Below, one piece after another: positions 37,869-44,451 of a stretch of DNA of 44,451 nucleotides (position 1 is the first letter of the stretch; every line of letters begins with the position of its first letter). The stretch is from Streptomyces sp. WAC 04229 (GTDB taxonomy: Bacteria; Actinomycetota; Actinomycetes; Streptomycetales; Streptomycetaceae). The notes below the pieces were generated by a model. The model saw only the letters and a list, made by a program, of their open reading frames with translations, was not told where the DNA came from and did no database searches. The translations under genes were made by a program, and so were the position numbers. The DNA lies in assembly GCF_003947455.1 (NCBI RefSeq), contig NZ_QHJH01000048.1, positions 1 through 44,451 on the forward strand, in the 5' to 3' direction.

Positions 37869-40800
37869 GTGAGCTCCTCTTCCTCCACCGGACACCCGTC
37901 GCACCCCCAGGTGCGACGGGGGAGCCGCGGCGCTTACCGACTGGTGCGTACCCCTCCGGCGCGAAGCGACCCCCCTCGTCTGGACGCCGCACAGCGTGCC
38001 GTGGTTGACCACGCCGCCGGGCCGCTGCTCGTCCTCGCGGGTCCGGGCACCGGCAAGACCACCACGCTCGTCGAGTCCGTGGCGGACCGGATCGCCAAGG
38101 GCGGCGACCCCGAGCGCATGCTGGTGCTGACCTTCAGCCGCAAGGCCGCCGTCGAACTGCGCGACCGCATGGCCCTGCGCATGGGCGCCGCCCGCGCCCC
38201 ACGGGCGACCACCTTTCACTCCTTCGGTTACGCCCTGGTCCGCGCCCACCAGGACAGCGACCTGTTCGTGGAGCCCCTGCGCCTGCTGTCCGGACCGGAG
38301 CAGGACGTCACGGTGCGCGAGCTGCTCGCCGGGCAGGTCGACCTGGAGCGGCTCGGACTGGCTCACGTGCGCTGGCCTGACGAACTGCGCGCCTGCCTGA
38401 CCACCCGCGGCTTCGCAGACGAGGTCCGCGCGGTGCTCGCCCGCAGCCGCGAACTCGGTCTCGGCCCGGAGGCGCTGGGAGACTTCGCGCGGCGCATCGG
38501 CCGCCCCGACTGGCGGGCCGCCGCCGTCTTCCTCGCCGAGTACCTCGACGTGCTCGACCTCCACGGCGTGCTCGACTACGCGGAACTCGTCCACCGCGCG
38601 GTGCTCCTCGCCCGCCGCCCCGAGGTCGCCGCACACCTCGCGGGTCAGTACGACGCGGTCTACGTCGACGAGTACCAGGACACCGACCCGGCCCAGGTAC
38701 GGCTGCTGCACGCCCTGGCCGGCGGCGGGCGCACCCTCGTCGCCTTCGGCGACCCCGACCAGTCGATCTACGCCTTCCGGGGCGCGGACGTGAACGGGAT
38801 CCTGGACTTCCCGGGCACCTTCCCGCGCGCGGACGGCCGTCCGGCGCCGGTCGAGGTCCTGCGGACCTCGCGGCGCTCCGGGGCGGCCCTGCTGGCCGGT
38901 ACCCGCCTGCTGACCCAGCGGATGCCGCTGACCCGCCTGCCCGCCGCCAAGGTCCGGGCCCACCGCGAACTGGCCCCGGTGCGGGACGGGGGGCGGGTCG
39001 AGGTGTACACGTACCCGACCTCCGGCACCGAACTGGACAACGTCGCCGACATCCTGCGCCGGGCCCACCTGGAGGACGGCGTCCCCTGGGGCGACATGGC
39101 CGTCCTGGTGCGCGCCGGCTCACGCACCATCCCCACGATGCGGCGGGCCCTCACCGCGGCCGGCGTTCCGCTGGATATCGACGGCGACGACCTTCCCCTG
39201 CGCCACGAGCCCGCGGTGGCACCCCTGCTGACGGCCCTGCGGGCGGTGGCGGAGGCGGAGGCGGGCATGGGTGCGGGGGAGCCCCGGCACGCGGCCGGTG
39301 CCGGTGCCCTGGCGGACGGCGCCCGTGACGCGCGTACGGGCGGGCCCGGGACCGGGACCGGCATCGCGGTGGACACGGAGACCGCGGTGGACACGGAGAC
39401 CGCGGTGGACACGGAGGCCGCGGCGGCCCCGGCAGCAGAGCCGGACCCGGCGAGGGAGACAGGACCGGACACCGAAGCTGCGGCCCCCTGCTGGCTCCCC
39501 ACCGAGACCGCCCTCACCCTTCTCACCTCCCCCCTCGCCGCCATGGACGCGGCCGACCTGCGCCGCCTGGGCCGCGCCCTGCGCGACGAGGAGCGGGCCG
39601 CCGGCAACGCGCTGCCCGCGCCCTCGGACGAACTGCTCGCGCGTGCGCTGGCCGAGCCCGAGCGGCTGGCGGTCCACGACCCCGCCTACGCGCGCGGGGC
39701 GCAGCGTCTCGGCGCGTTGCTCCGCCAGGCCCGCGCGCGCCTGGCGGACGGCGGCAGCGCCGAGGAGGCTCTGTGGGACCTCTGGGACGGCACCCCGTGG
39801 CCGACCCGTCTGGAACGCTCCGCCCGGCGTGGCGGCGCCGCCGGACGCAACGCCGACCGTGATCTCGACGCCGTGTGCGCGCTGTTCGCGACGGCCGCCC
39901 GCGCGGAGGAGCGCACCGGTGGCCGGGGCGCCCTGAACTTCCTGGAGGAGATCGACGCCGAGGACATCGCCGCCGACACCCTCACGCGGCGTGCCGTACG
40001 CCCCGACGCCGTCCGCCTGATGACCGCGCACCGCTCGAAGGGGCTGGAGTGGCGGCTGGTCGTCGTCGTAAGCGTCCAGGAGGGACTCTGGCCGGACCTG
40101 CGGCGCCGCGGCTCCCTGCTGGAGGCCGACCGGATCGGCCGCGACGGTCTCGCCGAACCGCTGTCACCCGGCGCGTTGCTCGCGGAGGAACGGCGCCTGT
40201 TCTACGTGGCCGCCACGCGCGCGCGCGAACGCCTCGTCGTGACCGCGGTGAAGGCACCGGCCGACGACGGCGACCAGCCCTCCCGGTTCCTGACCGAACT
40301 CGGCGTCGAACCCACCGACGTCACGGGCCGCCCGCGCCGCCCCCTCGCCGTCGCGGCGCTCGTCGCCGAGCTGAGGGCCACCACCGTCGACCCCCGCGTC
40401 TCCGAACCCCTCAGGGAGGCCGCCGCCCGCCGCCTGGCCCGGCTGGCCGCCCTCGCCGACGGGGACGGCCGCCCGCTGGTGCCGTCCGCCCACCCGTACC
40501 GCTGGTGGGGCATGTGGGACCCGACCGAGAGCAAGGTGCCGCTGCGCGACCGCGACCATCCCGTCACGCTCTCCGGCAGCGCCCTGGACCAGTTGGCGAA
40601 CACGTGCGCCCTGCAGTGGTTCCTGGGCCGCGAGGTCAAGGCGGACGCGCCCGCCACCGCCGCCCAGGGCTTCGGCAACGTCGTGCACGTCCTGGCCGAC
40701 GAGGTGGCCTCCGGGCGCACCCCGGCCGACCTCGCCGTCCTGATGGAACGCCTCGACTCCGTGTGGAACGCGCTCGCCTTCGACGCGCCGTGGAAATCCG

Positions 40801-41372
40801 CGCAGGAGAAGGCCAACGCGCGCGTGGCGCTCGAACGCTTCCTGAAGTGGCACGTCATGGACCGCGCCGGTCGCACGCCGGTGGCCAGCGAGCACGACTT
40901 CGACGTGACCCTGAAGGCGGGCGAGTACGAGGTGCGCATCCGCGGCCAGATGGACCGCGTCGAGAGGGACGGCGACGGCCGCGCCTACGTCGTCGACTTC
41001 AAGACCGGCAAGCAGGCGCCCACCGCGGCCGAGGTGGCCCACCACCCGCAGCTCGCCGTCTACCAGCTCGCGGTCCGCGAGGGCGCCGTCGACGAGGCCT
41101 TCGACGGCGTACGTCCTGAACCGGGCGGAGCCGAACTCGTCCAGCTCCGTCAGGGCGCGGCCGGGCGGGACGGCGGCGAGACCCTGCCCAAGGTGCAGGC
41201 GCAGGAGTCGCCGGAGGGAGCGGCGGGCGAGTGGGTCGGCGACCTGCTGGCCACGGCCGCCGGCAAGGTCCTCGACGAACGCTTCACCCCGACCGCCGGC
41301 CAGCACTGCACGCACTGCGCCTTCCGCGCGTCGTGCAGCGCGCGGCCCGAGGGACGGCACGTCGTGGAGTAG
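37869..41372 (+). CDS. adnA: AdnA-like helicase-nuclease subunit (UvrD-like motor plus PDDEXK nuclease)
   Basis: The 1167-aa protein is probably one subunit of the AdnAB motor-nuclease that resects DNA ends in actinobacteria. Motifs: AGPGTGKTT (residues 57-65), VDEYQDTDPAQ (~266), GDPDQSIYAFRGADVNG, MTAHRSKGLEWRLVVV and FYVAATRARERLVV of SF1A helicases. The C-terminal RecB-like nuclease has VVDFKTGKQ (~1040) and four Cys, one in NTCALQWFLG (~913) and three in CTHCAFRASC (1147-1156), which would hold a 4Fe-4S cluster. Residues ~465-540 are an acidic low-complexity insertion with an 18-bp DNA repeat. A UvrD motor in front of an Fe-S nuclease, next to a second such gene, fits AdnA. GTG 37869 is chosen; Shine-Dalgarno AGGACCGG is weak. 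Confidence 0.9.
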   Translation: MSSSSSTGHPSHPQVRRGSRGAYRLVRTPPARSDPPRLDAAQRAVVDHAAGPLLVLAGPGTGKTTTLVESVADRIAKGGDPERMLVLTFSRKAAVELRDRMALRMGAARAPRATTFHSFGYALVRAHQDSDLFVEPLRLLSGPEQDVTVRELLAGQVDLERLGLAHVRWPDELRACLTTRGFADEVRAVLARSRELGLGPEALGDFARRIGRPDWRAAAVFLAEYLDVLDLHGVLDYAELVHRAVLLARRPEVAAHLAGQYDAVYVDEYQDTDPAQVRLLHALAGGGRTLVAFGDPDQSIYAFRGADVNGILDFPGTFPRADGRPAPVEVLRTSRRSGAALLAGTRLLTQRMPLTRLPAAKVRAHRELAPVRDGGRVEVYTYPTSGTELDNVADILRRAHLEDGVPWGDMAVLVRAGSRTIPTMRRALTAAGVPLDIDGDDLPLRHEPAVAPLLTALRAVAEAEAGMGAGEPRHAAGAGALADGARDARTGGPGTGTGIAVDTETAVDTETAVDTEAAAAPAAEPDPARETGPDTEAAAPCWLPTETALTLLTSPLAAMDAADLRRLGRALRDEERAAGNALPAPSDELLARALAEPERLAVHDPAYARGAQRLGALLRQARARLADGGSAEEALWDLWDGTPWPTRLERSARRGGAAGRNADRDLDAVCALFATAARAEERTGGRGALNFLEEIDAEDIAADTLTRRAVRPDAVRLMTAHRSKGLEWRLVVVVSVQEGLWPDLRRRGSLLEADRIGRDGLAEPLSPGALLAEERRLFYVAATRARERLVVTAVKAPADDGDQPSRFLTELGVEPTDVTGRPRRPLAVAALVAELRATTVDPRVSEPLREAAARRLARLAALADGDGRPLVPSAHPYRWWGMWDPTESKVPLRDRDHPVTLSGSALDQLANTCALQWFLGREVKADAPATAAQGFGNVVHVLADEVASGRTPADLAVLMERLDSVWNALAFDAPWKSAQEKANARVALERFLKWHVMDRAGRTPVASEHDFDVTLKAGEYEVRIRGQMDRVERDGDGRAYVVDFKTGKQAPTAAEVAHHPQLAVYQLAVREGAVDEAFDGVRPEPGGAELVQLRQGAAGRDGGETLPKVQAQESPEGAAGEWVGDLLATAAGKVLDERFTPTAGQHCTHCAFRASCSARPEGRHVVE
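39366..39419 (+). repeat. three 18-bp tandem repeats in adnA
   Basis: GCGGTGGACACGGAGACC occurs three times head to tail (third copy with GGCC at the end). They encode AVDTET repeats in the low-complexity insertion, and the frame is kept. Confidence 0.85.
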
Positions 41373-41484
41373 ACGGGGCAGGTGCGACCGGCGGCGTGCT
41401 GGGCCGCGTCGCGACCGGTGTGACGAGCCGCACCACAGGTGCTGACCAGCGCTTCCGCCGGCTCGTGGGCCCGTCCGGCACCGG

Positions 41485-41507
41485 CTGTCAGTGGCCGCCG
41501 CTAGCCT
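41485..41507 (+). promoter_or_regulatory. RecA-NDp (PafBC-type) DNA-damage promoter of adnB
   Basis: CTGTCAGTG, exactly 8 nt, TAGCCT fits the published mycobacterial consensus tTGTCRGTG-N8-TAnnnT at every position except the weak first base. The -10 ends 7 nt before GTG 41515, so the mRNA would be leaderless. Confidence 0.65.
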
Positions 41508-41514
41508 CTCTGAC

Positions 41515-44451
41515 GTGCCTGCCCATCTCACCGATCCCGATCAGCTCAAGGAGCTCCTCGGGATCCCCTTCACCCCGGAGCAGACGGCCTGCATCGTCGC
41601 GCCGCCCGCCCCGCAGGTGATCGTGGCCGGAGCCGGGTCGGGAAAGACCACGGTCATGGCGGCGCGCGTGGTGTGGCTGGTCGGCACCGGCCAGGTCGCC
41701 CCGGAGCAGGTCCTCGGCCTCACCTTCACCAACAAGGCGGCCGGTGAACTCGCCGAGCGGGTCCGCAAGGCCCTGATCCGCGCGGGCGTCACCGACCCGG
41801 ACGTGATCGACCCGGACCACCCGCCGGGCGAACCCGTGATCTCGACGTACCACGCCTTCGCGGGCCGCCTCCTGACCGACCACGGCCTGCGGCTCGGACT
41901 GGAGCCGACCTCACGGCTGCTGGCCGACGCCACCCGCTACCAGCTCGCCGCGCGGGTGCTGCGTGAGGCCCCCGGCCCCTACCCGGCCCTCACCCGTTCC
42001 TTTCCCGACCTGGTCGGCGACCTCCTCGACCTCGACTCCGAACTCGCCGAGCACCTCGTAAGCCCCGAGGAACTGCTCACCTGGGACGCCGGACTCCTGG
42101 ACTCCCTCGAAGGGGTCCGGCTCAGCAACGCCGAGCTGCGCAAGGTCCCCGAGGCCGCGGCCGCCCGGCGCGAACTGGCCGGCCTGGTGATCCGCTACCG
42201 CGCCGCCAAACGCGAACGGGACCTGTTGGACTTCGGCGACCAGATCGCCCTCTCCGCGCGGCTCGCCGGGCTCCCGGAGGTGGGCCGCGTCCTGCGCGAC
42301 GAGTTCCGGGTCGTGCTGCTCGACGAGTACCAGGACACCTCGGTGGCCCAGCGCGTCCTCCTGGCGGGCCTGTTCGGCGGCGGCACGGGCCACCCGGTGA
42401 CCGCCGTCGGCGACCCCTGCCAGGCGATCTACGGCTGGCGCGGTGCCTCCGTGGCCAACCTCGACGACTTCCCCGCCCACTTCGAGGACGCGGACGGCCG
42501 CCCCGCCACCCGGCAGGCGCTCAGCGAGAACCGCCGCAGCGGCGGCAGGCTGCTCGACCTGGCCAACGGCCTCGCCGAGCCCCTGCGCGCCATGCACGCG
42601 GGCGTGGAGGCCCTGCGCCCCGCACCCGGCGCCGAACGAGACGGCACCGTCCGCTGCGCCCTGCTGCGCACCCACGCCGAGGAGATCGACTGGATCGCCG
42701 ACTCCGTCGCCCACCTCGTGCGCACCGGGCAGGCCCCCGGGGAGATCGCCGTCCTGTGCCGTACCGCGACCGATTTCGCCGAGATCCAGGGCGCGCTGGT
42801 GGCCCGGGACGTCCCCGTCGAGGTCGTGGGCCTCTCCGGGCTGCTGCACCTGCCCGAGGTGGCCGACCTGGTCGCCGTCTGCGAGGTGCTCCAGGACCCG
42901 GGCGCCAACGCCTCCCTGGTACGGCTGCTCACCGGCCCCCGCTGGCGCGTCGGCCCGCGCGACCTCGCCCTCCTCGGCCGCCGCGCACGGCGTCTGGTGA
43001 GCCACGCGCGCGTGGACGGAGACGACGACCCCGACCGGAGGCTCGCCGAGGCCGTCGAGGGAGTAGACCCCTCCGAGGTGATATCGCTCGCCGACGCGCT
43101 CGACACCTTCCTGGAGACGCCGCTGGACGGCACCGGGGACGACGACGGGCTGCCCTTCTCACCGGACGCGCGCGTGCGGTTCGCCCGGCTGGCCACCGAG
43201 CTGCGGGAGCTGCGCCGGGCCCTGTCCGACCCCCTCATGGACGTGCTGCACCGCGTCCTCGCCGTCACCGGCCTGGAGGTCGAGCTGTCGGCGTCCCCGC
43301 ACGCCTTGGCCGCCCGCCGCCGCGAGACCCTGTCGAACTTCCTGGACGTCGCCGCCTCCTTCGCCGCGGGCGACGGCGAGGCCACCCTGCTCGCCTTCCT
43401 CGGTTTCCTGCGCACCGCCGCCCAGTACGAGAAGGGCCTGGACAACGCCCTGCCCGGCGGCGAGAACACCGTCAAGGTGCTCACCGCACACCGGTCCAAG
43501 GGCCTGGAGTGGGACGTGGTCGCCGTACCCGGACTGGTCACGGGCACCTTCCCCAGCGGCCGGGGCCGCGAGAAGTGGACCGCACAGGGCAAGGTGCTCC
43601 CGCACGGGCTGCGCGGCGACTCCGACACCCTGCCCGACGTCGAGTCCTGGGACTCCCGCGGCCTGAAGGCCTTCCACGAGGCCATGAAGGAGCATCAGCA
43701 CACCGAGGAACTCCGCCTCGGCTACGTCACCTTCACCCGTCCCCGCTCCCTGCTGCTCGGCTCCGGCCACTGGTGGGGACCCAGCCAGAAGAAGCCCCGC
43801 GGGCCGTCCGACTTCCTCACGGCCCTGTACGAGCACTGCGCGGCCGGGCACGGCGAGATCGAGGCCTGGGCGGACGAACCCGCCGAGGACGAGGAGAACC
43901 CGGCTCTGCACCGGGCCGCCGCCGACCAGGTCTGGCCGCTGCCGCTGGACGACGAGGCCCTCGCCCGGCGCCGGGCCGCCGCCGAGACCGTCCTCGCCCA
44001 CCTGGACCGCCTCGCCACGCAGGAGGACACCGCCCCGCACGACCCGGACAGCTACGAGGACCCCGACTGGCCGCCGCCCCCCGAGGACGAAGAGCCACCC
44101 CTGGAGGAAGCGGACCCCGCCGGGCCCGGGAACCCGGCGGACGACTGGGAATCCTGGACCACGGACCGCCCCACCGTCCCGCACCAGGCGACCGCTCCGG
44201 AACAGCCCGTCGGGGCCGACCTGCCCCGACCCGCATCCGGCGAGCACGGCCCGGCGCAGGACGCCCCCGCCCGCCTCACCCCCGAGGAGTCCCGCACCGT
44301 CGCCTCCTGGGACCGCGACCTCGACGCCCTCACCGGCGAACTGCTGCGCGCCCGCGAGAGCGTCACCGAGGTGCCCCTCCCCGCGTCGCTGACCGCCTCC
44401 CAGCTGCTGGACCTCGCGGCCGACCCGGACGGCTTCGCACAGGAGCTGGCC
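41515..44451 (+). CDS. adnB: AdnB-like helicase-nuclease subunit (3' end cut by window edge)
   Basis: The frame is open from GTG 41515 to the right edge (979 codons, no stop). It starts MPAHLTDPDQLKELLGIPFT and has GAGSGKTT (39-46), GLTFTNKAAGELAERVRK, VLLDEYQDTSVAQRVLL, GDPCQAIYGWRGASVANLDD, LTAHRSKGLEWDVVAVPG and LGYVTFTRPRSLLL. These are UvrD-type motifs with the family GWRGAS signature. A Pro/Glu/Asp-rich linker lies around 44040-44180, before the start of the expected C-terminal nuclease domain. No Shine-Dalgarno precedes the GTG. Adjacent to adnA in the same direction with a 142-nt gap, as in mycobacteria; the gap has its own promoter. Confidence 0.9.
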   Translation, partial: MPAHLTDPDQLKELLGIPFTPEQTACIVAPPAPQVIVAGAGSGKTTVMAARVVWLVGTGQVAPEQVLGLTFTNKAAGELAERVRKALIRAGVTDPDVIDPDHPPGEPVISTYHAFAGRLLTDHGLRLGLEPTSRLLADATRYQLAARVLREAPGPYPALTRSFPDLVGDLLDLDSELAEHLVSPEELLTWDAGLLDSLEGVRLSNAELRKVPEAAAARRELAGLVIRYRAAKRERDLLDFGDQIALSARLAGLPEVGRVLRDEFRVVLLDEYQDTSVAQRVLLAGLFGGGTGHPVTAVGDPCQAIYGWRGASVANLDDFPAHFEDADGRPATRQALSENRRSGGRLLDLANGLAEPLRAMHAGVEALRPAPGAERDGTVRCALLRTHAEEIDWIADSVAHLVRTGQAPGEIAVLCRTATDFAEIQGALVARDVPVEVVGLSGLLHLPEVADLVAVCEVLQDPGANASLVRLLTGPRWRVGPRDLALLGRRARRLVSHARVDGDDDPDRRLAEAVEGVDPSEVISLADALDTFLETPLDGTGDDDGLPFSPDARVRFARLATELRELRRALSDPLMDVLHRVLAVTGLEVELSASPHALAARRRETLSNFLDVAASFAAGDGEATLLAFLGFLRTAAQYEKGLDNALPGGENTVKVLTAHRSKGLEWDVVAVPGLVTGTFPSGRGREKWTAQGKVLPHGLRGDSDTLPDVESWDSRGLKAFHEAMKEHQHTEELRLGYVTFTRPRSLLLGSGHWWGPSQKKPRGPSDFLTALYEHCAAGHGEIEAWADEPAEDEENPALHRAAADQVWPLPLDDEALARRRAAAETVLAHLDRLATQEDTAPHDPDSYEDPDWPPPPEDEEPPLEEADPAGPGNPADDWESWTTDRPTVPHQATAPEQPVGADLPRPASGEHGPAQDAPARLTPEESRTVASWDRDLDALTGELLRARESVTEVPLPASLTASQLLDLAADPDGFAQELA

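Noticed and set aside
1..44451. Prophage, insertion sequence, toxin-antitoxin or secondary-metabolite cluster
   Set aside because: No transposase, integrase, phage structural gene, toxin pair, PKS or NRPS was recognised anywhere in the window.

Overview
This 44.5-kb window is high-GC actinobacterial chromosome and is almost certainly Streptomyces. The codon third positions are GC-rich, GTG starts are common, and there is a TatB, a DUF3107/TetR pair and an AdnAB-type helicase-nuclease pair. Several leaderless starts have a TANNNT box 6-7 nt upstream. Nearly all of it looks like conserved core chromosome. I saw no tRNA, rRNA, CRISPR array, insertion sequence or prophage.

Left part (1-9.0 kb): an HtrA-type serine protease (cut by the left edge), TatB, a hypothetical protein, then on the minus strand Mrp (Fe-S carrier ATPase), a DUF1003 membrane protein and an MgtE-N/CBS protein without a membrane domain. 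A lipoprotein and a minus-strand pair (hypothetical, CorA) follow. From memory, this order (htrA-tatB-mrp-CBS protein-corA) matches the M. tuberculosis Rv1223-Rv1239c neighbourhood. CorA has a long, hairpin-rich leader containing a short ORF with a strong Shine-Dalgarno.

Middle part (9.2-24.5 kb): SUFU-domain protein, MFS exporter, zinc-ribbon protein, PHP phosphoesterase, MarC-like membrane protein, a 50-aa conserved protein, NYN-domain protein, an alpha/beta hydrolase and a DEAD-box helicase. The helicase has a long Arg/Lys-Ala repeat tail and an apparent CTG start. Then come a MiaE-like ferritin-fold protein, a small membrane protein, DUF3107, TetR, a 73-aa acidic protein, a second alpha/beta hydrolase and a DUF3152 zincin-like membrane protein.

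Right part (24.6-44.5 kb): a four-gene, translationally coupled cluster codes for a PelF-like glycosyltransferase, an eight-helix membrane protein, an NAD-dependent sugar epimerase and a spherulin-4/GH135-like protein. It lies between the DUF3152 gene and moeZ, which are close neighbours in M. tuberculosis. It is the best candidate here for an undescribed system: a Pel- or galactosaminogalactan-like surface polysaccharide. A BldD-box-like palindrome, an ECF-type promoter and two strong hairpins precede it. After it come MoeZ, two tandem secreted tripeptidyl-aminopeptidase-like lipoproteins, a large membrane protein with a flippase-like domain and a kinase-like domain that has lost catalytic residues, an alkyltransferase-like protein, and the AdnA/AdnB helicase-nucleases (AdnB runs off the right edge). 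adnB has a close match to the DNA-damage RecA-NDp (PafBC) promoter placed for leaderless transcription.

All names are by-eye recognition of protein motifs. No database search was run, and synteny statements are from memory.
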